Part shown: piece after piece, positions 8,571 to 17,616 of the stretch
Layout of the letters: each line of letters begins with the position of its first letter
Numbering within the stretch: the first letter of the stretch is position 1
From: Chara braunii
Lineage: Eukaryota; Streptophyta; Charophyceae; Charales; Characeae
Length of the DNA stretch: 23,150 nt
Assembly: GCA_003427395.1 (NCBI GenBank)
Contig: BFEA01000268.1
Coordinates: 1,533,711-1,556,860 of the forward strand
Reading direction: 5' to 3'
Made by a program: the position numbers and the translations under genes
The notes under the pieces: generated by a model
Databases searched by the model: none
What the model was told of the DNA's origin: nothing
Seen by the model: the letters and a program-made list of their open reading frames with translations, nothing else

Positions 8571-9891
8571 ACGGGCAGTACATGGCCCCAGGCAACTGGA
8601 GAACCTGTTTTGAGCTTCTCCGAAAAATTAGGAGGCCGAGCGCCATAGATAGAATGAGTCGGTGGCGGGCGGCCTCCGGCAGGGGCCCGCGGCCGAAGGC
8701 TGGCATGTAGTGGTGCTTTAAAGCAGATCGTGTGGGTCGGTGGACAACCAGGCGCAAAAGTACTTTGGTGTGGCATGGGCTGAAAAAGCATTCGCGTGTG
8801 GCTCGCCAGAGTTGGAAATTTTGGTCACGTAGATCTTGTATTTTGCCTAAATTTGTCGGTTACTATGCGCAAGTTAATCCTGGAATGCCGCAATGACATC
8901 AATGTGGCAAAGATCCCGTGGGTTCCTTGCGGTGCCTGATGCTGCAGTTTGATGTTGTATGACTTCAGCAAGCTCTATTGGGTGGATGACTTTGCCAACT
9001 GGGTGTGTATGATGGCAAGCTTATCAGGAACCATCCCAACGAAGCGTTCAGCTTTCCCACCCATGCCAGGGAGGGTGGTCTCGGGGCCATTCTTTTCTTG
9101 ACCAGGCATCAAGCTGACAAGCAAACAAGGGATTGAATGCTCGAGCAAGTTTTGGAGGAATACTGATGGTTTGAACAAAAGTTTGTGTAATCTGTGTGAT
9201 CCCAAGCTGAGTCATTTCGGGGAGAAGGGGAAAAAAGAAAAAGAGTTTGAAAGACCTGTGGTATAATGGCTGAATAAAGATGAGAACTGCAGTCTGGTTG
9301 GTAGATCGGAATAATGCTCGTCCTTCCACAAGCAGCGAAGAGCACACAGCTAGACATGGTAGGAAGTCGACCGCAGAGGGTGGAAGGAAGAGAGACACAC
9401 ATGGGAGGTCTGCATGTGCACAATCACAGAGAGTTCGAATTCAGATCATGCCCGGCAATGCAAGCAACTAGGATAATGACAGTAGGGTCTATTCAGGTGA
9501 AGACGTTAGCATCTTATGAGCTCAGCAATTACACTTTCATTGCTATCCTGAGGTGTTAATTCTATACATGTGGCATACCCTGCATACCGTGACGTGTGAC
9601 AACTCATTCCTCCTCAATTCCATCAGTAGCCAAATCAACAGAAGCCAACTTGCCTGGGCAAGAAAGATAGGAAATGACTTGATTTGATTGAAAATTGAAA
9701 TGTTAGCTTTCTGGTGTACGCCGCAAGACTTGGGGTACCTCTGGGCATTGCTTGTCCTACGAGATTCAGGAATTGCTGAAGCATGAATAAATTACTCTCA
9801 AGGCACTCCTGAATGTGCCATGAAGCTGCTGTTGTGATTTGGGCTTGTGCAAGAAACCAGCATTTTGAGGCCATGAAATTTTGAGCAGCAA
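8571..9891. other. 1.3-kb stretch without a supported gene
   Basis: Overlapping short frames on both strands have no recognised motif. The best exon-like candidate is 8948-9101 (see rejected items). No RNA gene, terminal repeat or tandem repeat stood out. Confidence 0.4.
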
Positions 9892-10000
9892 GAGCACACC
9901 AATCCAATAATGCAGTGAAAGTAGATCGACTAGGCCTAGAGCACACCAATCCAAGAATGCATGAATGTAGATCGACTAGGCCTAGAGCACACCAGTCCGT
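9892..10000 (+). repeat. 46-47 bp tandem repeat, about 2.3 copies
   Basis: GAGCACACCAATCC starts at 9892 and 9939, and a variant (CAGTCC) at 9985. The sequence between copies ends GTAGATCGACTAGGCCTA. The period is 46-47 bp. Confidence 0.9.
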
Positions 10001-10007
10001 AACACAC

Positions 10008-10093
10008 TGATCACTGAAGTCTGTTGACAGTGAAAGGACTGTTCACGCATTGATCCCTGAAGTTTCTTGACAATGAAAGGACTCTTCACGCCT
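10008..10093 (+). repeat. 43-bp tandem duplication
   Basis: TGATC(A/C)CTGAAGT is at 10008 and 10051. Both copies continue through TTGACA(G/A)TGAAAGGACT to TTCACGC. It lies directly after the 46-47 bp repeat but is unrelated to it in sequence. Confidence 0.9.
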
Positions 10094-11277
10094 CGATAAA
10101 TCAATGCAATCGCAGAGTATGCTATGATATGTCCACCTAAAGTACTTCCCTACTCTAGGCTGTCATATTGCCTCCTCTCTCTCACACTTTTCACCGGCCT
10201 ATGCTGCTGGAGAGTCTGATCACATAGGTACTCGTGCACACCAGGTAAGCTACTCCTCTCCTGATGACATCCCCTCTAACTTGCCAGCTTTCTCCCTTCA
10301 CTGCAGTGCCTCCCAGCTATGGTGAGTGCTTATGCACAGGAGATCCTGCTATGCTGCTTGCCTGTCAGGGCACTGGCTGCTAGCGCTCTCACAGCGCCGC
10401 TGCGCGATAATAATGCTACACCCAATGTCTCTCCTGCCTCAGCCTGGACCTGCGTGGTCTGGGTCCCGACTGAGGGTCTACCAGGTGGCCTGTGTTGGCG
10501 CCCAGTTTTCTCTTAGGCCGTGGCCTTCGCTTAGCACTGGCCTGGACTCTCTGTACATCCTTCTCGTATGGCTGTTAGGGTGTAGAAACCTTGCACTTCT
10601 TTTCAGGGTCTTTTTTTTCTCCTCCATACTGACAGTATGTGTCTACTCAATATGTATGCCGTTTTGAGAGTCCATGCAACAATCAGAGACCAGTACACCC
10701 CCAAATCGACCCGACAAGCAAACAAATGCAACCACTTGCTGTCCAAAACGATTCCCTGCTTGCTGTCCCATTCGTAGGACATCCAGGGACTCTCTTGACT
10801 GTCTGCGCAGCCATGGTGCTGAATGTTTTCCAAGGGAAAGAAGAGGATTTAATTTTAGTTGGGGCCCTGGAGATGTCTGAAAAGCGGTGCATGCGGGGTG
10901 CTGGATCTTGCAGGGAACATTCAGGAAGCAGAAGATTTCACTGACTTAAGTGGAAAACGCGTCAGCCAGCAGATTGATAAAGAAAACGTTTTCTTGCTGA
11001 TGTGATTATGATTCAGATGGTGACAGAAAATGTAGCATTCTGAGGTTAAGGTTGAAGGGGTATTTCTTGATGTGCTTTTGTTGGAGTAGCCATGTGCATG
11101 GGTTGTCCGGCATGTTCTGTGAAAGCAGTTTAGATTCGAGCTTTCTTCCCAGGATGTTCCTGCCCTTCGCTGAAGGCCGCTTAGCCTTGGATGACATCAG
11201 GCTGAGGGAGTGAGCATGGAGAAACACGAGCGAGGGATATGATGTACTCACCCGCTGTCCAAATTTGTCTTGTGCAG
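10094..11277. other. probable TOR intron or upstream gene region, no confident exon
   Basis: This 1.2-kb stretch precedes the first confidently identified TOR exon, so preceding exons or a long intron should lie here or further upstream. Several exon-like segments with good splice signals exist (for example a frame ending in a strong donor CCAG|GTAAGC at 10244/10245, and a CTGCAG|15 bp|GTGAGT mini-segment near 10306-10320). None can be aligned to a conserved part of TOR, because the protein is variable just upstream of this exon. Confidence 0.3.
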
Positions 11278-11370
11278 GTTGCAACAAATGCATTACTGCG
11301 TGTTGTTATGAATAGTTCAACGGTTTCCTCGCAGAAGTTAGCCATAACTTCCCTGGTGTCCGTATTGAAG
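11278..11370 (+). CDS. TOR: TOR exon a (31 codons)
   Basis: Flanked by TTGTGCAG at the acceptor and AAG|GTGAGT at the donor, with an open phase-0 frame of exactly 31 codons. It is the same length as the corresponding mTOR segment between 'FYPA' and 'SLGLKC', with matching hydrophobic spacing (A-L-L-R ... VSVLK). Confidence 0.82.
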
Positions 11371-12805
11371 GTGAGTCTGCTGTTTGCTTATTGCAGTGGA
11401 ATCTGGTGGTAATGCATACTGCAAAATCTTGCAGTAATTCGTGCTGCAGTATGTTCTTCTCCGTCCTGGCCTCTCCTCGAAGTCCATTCAGTGTCCAATT
11501 TCAGTGCTGTCCAGTGTTGCACCCACCGACGGTTGGCGGCCCTTGACTGGTAGGCACGTACCGGTCGGGGGTCCCCAATAACACCACCAACAACCCCATA
11601 GCGCTCCCCCAGTACCCCCATACACCCCCCCCAACACCACCAAACCGAACACCCTTATGAACCCCCCCAATACCCCCAATATCACCCCTATACCCCCCCT
11701 ANACCCCTATACCCCCCCTATACCCCCCATATACTCCTAAAAACGTGTTGAAACCACCCAAAAAAAGCAAACACATGTTACAAATTTGTGCTCCATTATT
11801 TGACAATCTGAGTGGTCTTATCATCCCCAAGCCCCCCATACCCCCCCCCCCCCCCCTTTTTTTTTTTTTTTTTTTTTCAACTTCAGATACGAGAAACCTA
11901 CTTAACGAGGTGATAAGAGCATCCCTGGTAAGTAGGCCCCGGCGTCGAAGGCTCCATCTATTGGTGGGGAGCTACACCTGCTGGAAATCGGGTCCAGCGT
12001 TCCTGTACAATGATGAAAATGTATCTGCTGGAAATCAGGTCCAGCGTCCATGTGCAATGGTGTGAATATATGTGCTGGAAAACGGGTCCAGCGTCCCTAT
12101 CCATCTAGTCTATAGAGTTTCCAAAACAAACTGAGGCATCAATCCAATCAAACAAAACCCTAACCATGATGTGACGTATATTACAATGATGTGATTTGTA
12201 TCTGCTGGAAATCGGGTCCAGCGTCCCTATATCGTGTTGTGTACTTATGTCCAACAGTCAGAACTGTCTATATATGTCCATATTCTATATCTATCAAGTG
12301 AAATCACGAAACCCTAAGCACGATGTGATGTATATGATTTTTTATCAATCGAGCCTAAAAGCAAAGCTCTATCAATTATGAGAGATGTATGATCTGGACG
12401 TCAAGTCCAGTATGCATTATCATTATCATGTGAAACTGTCGGGGGCATTGATTACTTCCCTGCGCAGGGAAGGATTAACCTCCTGCTAACTAATCCCTAA
12501 ACAGCCCACCGACAACCAACAAGACGATCAGCCCCCCGTTGATGATTGGTATTGCAGGCCGGGCAACATCAATCACCCCCAGCTATCCTACTCCTATCCT
12601 CTGCCAAACCACGAGGAGGAACTCCGTATCGAGGTTGGAGGGGGGGGAAGCAGTGAACCACTTCTCTATATCAACCCCATATCCAACCACTTCCACTTGC
12701 AGCATCACTCCCATCGTGCTGATGATAATCTCAGATGCCCGGATGCCTCTTCCTACCCCGCTGCTCCCTTGGCCGTGGCCGCCGCCGCTGTCGTCGTCGT
12801 CGTCG

Positions 12806-12845
<40 letters not shown>

Positions 12846-15800
12846 CGTCGTCCCTATCGTTGAACATCTCCCCCATCATGTTGATGATGATTGCATCTGT
12901 CCGGGCACCGCTGTCAGCCCCGCTGCTTCCGAAGTCGTCACTGCCGTCATCGTCGTCGTTGCTGTTGATATTATCGTTGTTGTTGTTATTGTTGTTGATG
13001 ATGTTTTCGCCACTGTTGTTGTTGTAAGTGTTATCGCCGCTGTTATCATTGTTGCTGTTGTTGTCGTCGCACCCATTTATTGATGTTGCTGTTGACCTTG
13101 ATGTTAACGCTGTTGCCTCTATTGCCACGTGCACGTCCTAACGATCAATAATGCCCTCCAACCGATCCTCCAGAAGATCATACAGATCGCGACCCTCATT
13201 GAAGAGGGTTTTGCAGACGGACATGGTGCCATCTGCCCTCCTCCAATCGATGCAGACGTCAAGCCGAGGATCCGGCCCCTCCTCCAGCTCCCAGATGATC
13301 GCCAGCATGTCCTCACTTTTGTCCTTCATCCAACCAGCCAGAGAGATCGCTCCCCCTTCGACCTCTGGCTCCATTTGCAACCGTCGAGACATGTCCCTCA
13401 CAATCTCCTGTAGCCATCTGCATCCATTCTCCAACGTAATCAGCCATTCATTTGCTCCAATATGTAGCTCCCTCTCCAAATTCTCCTCCATGGTAGCTAT
13501 GGCTCGCTCAAAGAACCGCGCCGCTTTTGTGCTGTAACCTCCAATCAATCACGGCTGGCGCTTCCCCTGTTCACGCATCGCGGGGCGTCCACATCACCAA
13601 ATGACAGGTGGCACGTGGCAAGCTGAACGCCATGGCCACGTGTCGGGCGCGTGAACAGGCCCAGCGGCCTGGAGGGGCTCACCTCTCCAGCACGCTGGTT
13701 AAGCCTGCCGCGGCCGGGCCTTGCCGGTCGGCCGGCGTTATGGCGCTAGCGCTAGCGCAAGTTCTCCAGTACCGCATCCCTCTGATACCCAAAAGTTTCT
13801 CAGCGGATTTGGGCTGTACTCAGCAAGTGCAGTACAGCCCCCAACTCAGATGAAAAAAAAAATCAGTGGATGGTTGTTTTCTGACTGGTCGGCAAGACCG
13901 CCGACCGGTCGGCCCTACTGGTCGGCTGCAATACGGTCAGCGGTCGGGGTCGGTGGTCCGCAGGGATGCAACCCTGGTGCTGTCCCTATATACCTATTTG
14001 CTACTTTGTCCCAGTCCGAGGCAAAGCCACACAGCACGGTCAACAGAGTCACCTTACAGAACCAGTCTCGGACTCGGGCAAGGCACACAGCACTCATTCG
14101 AGTCACATACATACGGAACACAGCAAGTACCGGCAAAACAGACTCAAAAGCGGGAATCAAAGTCGGACTCAAAATTGGACTCAAAATCAGTCTCAGAAAA
14201 TTTCCCAAACCTTAGACTGCTGTTTATGTGGTTCATTGCACACAGCACAATAAACCAAAACAGACTCTAAAGCGGGAAGTCGGACTCAAGATTGGACTCA
14301 AAATCAGGTCAAAAGATGGCGTTTCTCAGAAAATTTCACAAACCTTAGACTGCTGTTTGTGTGGTTCATTGCACACAACACAATAAACCGTATGTTGATG
14401 TCACCGGCAATCTGTTTCCTAATGGGACCCACGTGACACACGTGGTTAACCAGGGGTGTTATTTTCGACGAATTTTGCACCGAATTGCACTGAAACAGTG
14501 AAACTGTCATATTGTGCTGATTTTTTGCTTTTTTTCTTGTTTTTCTTTTTGTGTGATATATATGTGCTTTAGGGTACGTCATGTGCGCAGTTTTGACATG
14601 TTTGGATCAATAATGAAAAAGTTGGCATTTTGTTGAATTCGTTGGACGCTTCATTTCGACTCGGACAGTGTCTTTGTGTTAGGGTTTCATAGTGTTTTTT
14701 TGTTTTTGTTTTTTTCGTTCTTTTTGGCCTGTTTCCCTTGCAGTGACTTTGCACTATGGTCTCATATCGTTCGTTTTTAAAATTTTTGATGAAATTCGCA
14801 CCGCAATTGCCAACGAAAACGGCGAATATTTGGGCCCCCGTTAACCGTCTCTCCCTCTTTGTCATTCTCTGTTTGGTCGTCATCTCTCTCGAGCTCTGAA
14901 GGTGCAGATGTACGACGTTTCACCAGCTCAAAATGCGCATGGGCGAATCAACCATGGTTGTAGCACCAAGCTGCTATTGTTGCTGCAGTCACTGCCCCTG
15001 GGCCATTTTGCATGTCACATTTTCCCGTTCAGCGTCTACACAGTATTTCCCCAGTAATGAGGGTGATCATTTATCTCTATGTTCTGTCCACTGTAGCCAG
15101 TCAAATTTCTGCCTTCACTGAATGTTATCAAAGTCGAGTGGTATGCGTTCAATGATCATCCCACATCACTTTACTCGTGGATATGCGGAAGTGATTTACT
15201 GCCTGACAACTCTAGGTTTTTGTGACACATTGAGGAACCCTAAACCGAGCTAATTTTATTTCCAAGATCTGCAGAGGAACTTTGTGTCACTTATCTCCGG
15301 ACATTTGCACAGCCTTGTGTCAAATATCTACGAACTTCTGCACAGTGTTGCCAGGTACTGTCAAAGATTGTCTTTCACAGATCACCTGTCCTTTCCAATG
15401 TAAGCCTGCAGTATCCAGCTGCTCCGGTGTGAGCTCATCACCTTCGCTATTTGGCCCCTCGCAATCAGTATCAAAAATAATCTTTCACAGATCACCTCTC
15501 CTTTCCAGTGTAAACTTGCTGCAGCCATCTGCTCATGTCTGAGTTCATCACCCTCGCTGTGTTGGCCGGATGGTCAGGGTTCCTGGAAGATGTATGTGGT
15601 CCACCCCATCATTTGAAACCCTTACAGAAGAAGTATCGCGAGGGCATGCGCTTTGGTCATTCTTTCTCCCCACGTTTAATCTTAGAGGCTGTGCACAACC
15701 CCCCTTCTATGCTTGCTCGCACGCTACAGAACTGGCCTTGGTCCAGGCCCCGCTTCCCCACTTCTTTTCCTTTCTGCCCTTTTCGAAACCACAACCAAAT

Positions 15801-17358
15801 GCAAAACTAACTGAAAAATTTGGGGGCAAGGTCTAGGGCATAGTAGCTTTGTTGCCTTGTCTTCAGGCAAGTCTAAGTTCTGTGTACAGGGGTGCTAGAA
15901 AGGGTGAGAAGTGGTCTGTCTGTAATTCTTCTGTTTTGTATGGTTCTTTTATGGCAATGCACCCCAGATTGCCCGAGTAACATCTGTGTAAATAGGTTGC
16001 CCTGACAGTACAAGTTTTTGTCAATCATTCGGTTGCTCGCATCATCAGGTAGCAAATCTAACACTTTGTGGACTTTGTTGTCATCCATTCCTGCAGGTGC
16101 TGGGACCTCAGGGATGTGCACCGTACCTCGCAAAGGTAAGTGATGCCTGCCCATGGTTTCCTCAAACAATATCCTGTTCTTAAGTGCAGAATGGCATCTT
16201 TAAATTAGCAATCCTCTCATCGCCACCGTCATAGATGTGCATCGAGTCAGAGCCAGTCTGAGTACCGCTCCACATTTGAAACGTATCTGTATGGTTGGTC
16301 CAGAGCATGATTTCATATGGCGTACTGAGTTGCTGCATAGGGATGACTTTGCTCTTTTAGTGTTTGGTTGTGCACAGTGCAACTTCCTTTCCTAGCAGTA
16401 ACCTGCTTGAAGGTGTGAATAAGAGGAGGGGGCGTTCCATTTCGATTATGTGCAATGGGGCTGTATAGTTGCACTGTGACACTGCAAGAGCAGATGTGGG
16501 AAAAAGCCGCTTGGTAAGCTGTAAGAGTTGGATTGAGACTCTGATTCATCAGGAAATTGCCTGTCAAACTTCAAGGAAAACAGGGGCAGCACCGTCAATC
16601 TTTTTCTTTTCACTTCATTCAACTCTGCTGCCTGTTGTCCTGCCACTCATCTTCCTGTCATCCATCCCCAGCACCAAGCACCGCTAAGCTGTCCACTAAA
16701 CGCTGTATTGCCAACCTGCACGCTACTGCTATCCTGATTCCGTCTAAGAGTTCGCCAATTGTGTGAGACAAAAACAGGTGAATCTTTTTTTTGCCCCCTT
16801 CATTTTTTCGCTCTGACCTCTTCAATGTAATCATCGAATTTTCTTTCATCAAATGTTGCTAGGTAATGTCCTGACATTGCTGGAGTGAAACGTCCAGTAT
16901 ATCAATTACTCAGTGATACATGTTGATGAATGGTCCAATGAAGAGTTAAAACTTGTTTCTTGGGTGAATTCACAATGTGACAGGTTATGACCGGCTTCTT
17001 CCATATTTTTCGCACCTGTGAGGATGGTCTCAAGGGTCTTATGCTCGAACAACTCTGCGAGATTGTCATGATTGTGCGGAAGGTATGTAAACCACACATT
17101 CTTCTCCTGTCCGGTTCCGCTCATCCATGTCTTAGTGTCATCCTTTCATCATCTGTGCTTCCCTGGAACTTCTGTGGGCTGGAGATGGGCATGAAACACC
17201 ATGGAGAAGACAGTGGTCATGGTGGTTGAAGTTCACATTGCTAACTGCTCATTACTTTTTTGTTATGTTCGACTTCTATGCAGCCCATTCACCCATATCT
17301 GCGTGACTTGATGGCAATTATTCTCCAAGAATGGAGTAACCTTCCTCTTCTCACAGGG
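11278..17358 (+). CDS. TOR: serine/threonine protein kinase TOR, partial (four HEAT-region exons)
   Basis: TOR is the giant PIKK-family kinase that couples nutrient and energy status to growth as the core of TOR complexes. The exons are 11278-11370, 16097-16135, 16984-17082 and 17284-17358, all phase 0 with AG acceptors and GT donors. Together they encode 102 residues that align gaplessly with HEAT repeats of human mTOR and plant TOR. VATNALLRVV matches VSMVALMRIF, LGPQGCAPYLAKVM matches LGLKCVQFLPQVM, FRTCEDGLKG matches IRVCDGAIRE, and PIHPYLRDLM matches HIRPYMDEIV. Upstream HEAT repeats and the downstream FAT, FRB, kinase and FATC domains are not visible. An antisense LTR retrotransposon lies in the intron after exon 4. 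Whether the gene is intact cannot be told from this window. Confidence 0.85.
11572..11760 (-). repeat. C-rich tract; G-rich on the minus strand
   Basis: Many runs of 4-8 C are separated by ATA, AATA or ACA, including several TATACCCCCC-like units at about 11690-11730. The sequenced strand would favour an i-motif and its complement G-quadruplexes. An ambiguous base (n) at 11702 shows that the assembly itself was uncertain here. It lies within the first TOR intron, 200 bp after exon a. Confidence 0.8.
11841..11877 (+). repeat. C16T21 homopolymer pair
   Basis: A run of 16 C (11841-11856) passes directly into 21 T (11857-11877). It is preceded by further C-rich sequence. The length is probably unreliable in the assembly. 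Confidence 0.95.
11980..12410 (+). repeat. five related hairpins with conserved stem and 7-base loop
   Basis: GCTGGA-(7 bases)-TCCAGC occurs at 11980-11998, 12027-12045, 12074-12092 and 12204-12222. A fifth member, CTGGA-(7)-TCCAG, is at 12394-12410. The first three are spaced exactly 47 bp apart and the last two lie in longer diverged units. Loops are AATCGGG, AATCAGG, AAACGGG, AATCGGG and CGTCAAG. The four long-stem copies all continue CGT, mostly CGTCC. A diverged duplication (AAACCCTAA.CA.GATGTGA at about 12155 and 12312) encloses the later copies. The array lies in TOR intron 1. Function is unknown. Confidence 0.85.
12456..12471. repeat. 16-bp perfect palindrome
   Basis: TTCCCTGCGCAGGGAA is its own reverse complement. 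It lies between the hairpin array and the minus-strand frame. No partner motif was identified. Confidence 0.9.
12583..13548 (-). pseudogene. hypothetical Asn/Asp-rich protein with one in-frame stop, nested in a TOR intron
   Basis: One minus-strand frame stays open from 13548 to 12583 except for a TAG at 13138-13140. The first 136 codons look protein-like and helical (MEENLERELHIGANEWLITL, MKDKSEDMLAIIWELEEG, LYDLLEDRLEGIIDR). They are preceded by a possible splice acceptor (TTACAG, exon from about 13533), or they could start at the internal Met codon near 13495. After the TAG the frame gives runs of Asn and Asp from (GTT)n/(GTC)n triplets. It also has two copies of a Gly/Ser module ending IIIN(or S)xMGxM (around 12880-12910 and 12710-12740). 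No known domain was recognised. It may be a dead gene, an exon read past its end, or readthrough of a triplet repeat. Confidence 0.4.
12790..12850 (+). repeat. (GTC)n(GTT)n triplet repeat
   Basis: GTCGTCGTCGTC passes into about thirteen GTT units and back to GTCGTC. Less regular GTT/GTC clusters continue at 12950-13070. On the minus strand they read as Asn and Asp codons inside an open frame. Confidence 0.92.
13610..13642. promoter_or_regulatory. two G-box cores (CACGTG) upstream of the minus-strand frame
   Basis: GGCACGTGGC and GCCACGTGTC lie about 25 bp apart, and about 60-100 bp upstream (minus-strand sense) of the Asn-rich frame. CACGTG is the core bound by plant bZIP and bHLH factors. 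Two more cores are at about 14430 and 14439, and one at about 13124. No TATA box was assigned, so promoter function is only possible. Confidence 0.3.
13743..13758. repeat. 16-bp palindrome of GCGCTA units
   Basis: GCGCTAGCGCTAGCGC reads the same on both strands and contains overlapping NheI-like GCTAGC cores. Confidence 0.9.
13811..13840. repeat. 10-bp perfect inverted repeat with 10-base loop
   Basis: GGGCTGTACT (13811-13820) and AGTACAGCCC (13831-13840) are exact reverse complements, and a T/A run follows on one side. It is a strong potential stem-loop in the TOR intron. It is too short for a plant miRNA precursor on its own. Confidence 0.9.
13886..13963. repeat. GGTCGGC-rich cluster including a 14-bp palindrome
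   Basis: GGTCGGC or its complement recurs at least six times. GCCGACCGGTCGGC at 13900-13913 is a perfect palindrome. A related CCGGTCGGCCGGC lies at about 13724. This is a short GC-rich cluster with no coding signal. Confidence 0.75.
14134..14394 (+). repeat. tandem duplication, period about 122 bp
   Basis: Copies start at CAAAACAGACTC (14134 and 14256). They share GGACTCAAAATCAG, TCTCAGAAAATTTC, AAACCTTAGACTGCTGTTT and GTGGTTCATTGCACACA. The second copy carries a short extra segment (near 14312-14325). Short ACTCAAAATTGG-type subrepeats occur inside. Confidence 0.88.
14395..15281. other. intron sequence without a supported feature
   Basis: T-rich sequence on the plus strand (14520-14740) with diverged GA(C/T)GAA(A)TT(T/C)GCACCG(C)AATTG segments at about 14468 and 14789. 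These suggest an old duplication. No exon, RNA gene or protein motif was seen. It lies inside the 4.7-kb first visible TOR intron. Confidence 0.4.
15282..15347 (+). repeat. 33-bp tandem duplication
   Basis: TTGTGTCA(C/A)(T/A)TATCT(C/A)CG begins at 15282 and 15315, and each copy ends GCACAG plus two or three bases. The spacing is exactly 33 bp. The segment also sits between a good acceptor and donor (see rejected items). Confidence 0.85.
15371..15566 (+). repeat. tandem duplication, period 110 bp
   Basis: TCTTTCACAGATCACCT at 15371 and 15481 starts two copies sharing CTCCTTTCCA(A/G)TGTAA, CTGCTC and GAG(C/T)TCATCACC(T/C)TCGCT. Similarity is about 85% by eye. Intronic, with no coding signal. 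Confidence 0.85.
16097..16135 (+). CDS. TOR: TOR exon b (13-codon micro-exon)
   Basis: CCTGCAG|GTGCTGGG opens and GCAAAG|GTAAGT closes a 39-bp phase-0 exon reading VLGPQGCAPYLAK. It aligns position for position with the conserved 'SLGLKCVQFLPQ' of mTOR and joins directly to exons a and c. The conserved Leu-Gly, Cys and Tyr/Phe-Leu-Pro/Ala positions make it recognisable despite its length. Confidence 0.82.
16880..16897 (+). repeat. isolated CTGGA...TCCAG hairpin
   Basis: CTGGA-GTGAAACG-TCCAG, followed by TAT as in the fifth member of the 11980-12410 hairpin set. The loop here is 8 bases, not 7. It lies in the intron between TOR exons b and c. Confidence 0.5.
16984..17082 (+). CDS. TOR: TOR exon c (33 codons)
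   Basis: The acceptor is GTGACAG and the donor is CGGAAG|GTATGT. The 33-codon phase-0 exon reads VMTGFFHIFRTCEDGLKG and ends CEIVMIVRK. It matches the mTOR stretch VMPTFLNVIRVCDGAIRE ... GMLVSFVK residue for residue. The R-x-C-[ED] signature is conserved in plant and animal TOR. Confidence 0.87.
17284..17358 (+). CDS. TOR: TOR exon d (25 codons)
   Basis: The acceptor is TTCTATGCAG and the donor is ACAGGG|GTAAGC. Phase-0 frame PIHPYLRDLMAIILQEW aligns with mTOR HIRPYMDEIVTLMREFW, then SNLPLLTG. The next exon is not found before the LTR element at 17617 or in the 370 bp after it. Confidence 0.85.
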
Positions 17359-17611
17359 GTAAGCTTGTTCCCATATTGATCTGAGCCTCCGGATAGGAAG
17401 TCCCTTCATGTCTACTCTGCTTTGGGATTCATTGGCTATCATCCTAGTTGTCATTTCATGCTATGTGGAGTTGTACGCATGGAACTGGGTCTTCAGTGAA
17501 ACATGCAAATTGGAGAAAAAGAATGAGGTCAAGTGATTGCGAGTGTATGTGTGAAAAAGCCTGCGTGAGAATACTTGGCTTATGATGTTCCTAGATCATG
17601 TGTGCTATGAG

Positions 17612-17616
17612 AGTAC
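17612..17616. repeat. left 5-bp target-site duplication AGTAC
   Basis: AGTAC lies immediately before the left LTR (TGTGACGG) and is repeated at 22782-22786 immediately after the right LTR. A 5-bp duplication is normal for Ty3/gypsy integrases. Confidence 0.88.

Noticed and set aside
8948-9101. 50-codon open frame after GCTGCAG reading LMLYDFSKLYWVDDFANW
   Set aside because: It has an attractive composition but no recognised family, no consistent donor and no neighbouring exons.
10159-10244. Open segment between CTCTAG and CCAG|GTAAGC as a possible upstream TOR exon
   Set aside because: The residues match no conserved part of TOR. The region upstream of exon a is variable, so it cannot be tested by eye.
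10629-10910. Open frame after a strong acceptor (ACTGACAG) with IDPTSKQMQ, faintly like TOR ALDPYKHK
   Set aside because: The residues around the Asp-Pro do not match conserved TOR sequence, and there is no good donor in frame. It is too weak to annotate.
11980-12410. Hammerhead or other small ribozyme in the hairpin array
   Set aside because: The hammerhead core (CTGATGA plus GAAA) is not present around these hairpins.
12697-13083. 128-codon plus-strand Val-rich frame
   Set aside because: Antisense reading of the GTT/GTC triplets. The minus-strand frame over the same bases is more protein-like at its start.
15275-15354. Exon-like segment with good acceptor (CTGCAG) and donor (CCAG|GTACTG)
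   Set aside because: It is 80 bp (not a multiple of three) and is largely a 33-bp tandem duplication. TOR exons a and b join without a gap, leaving no room for it.
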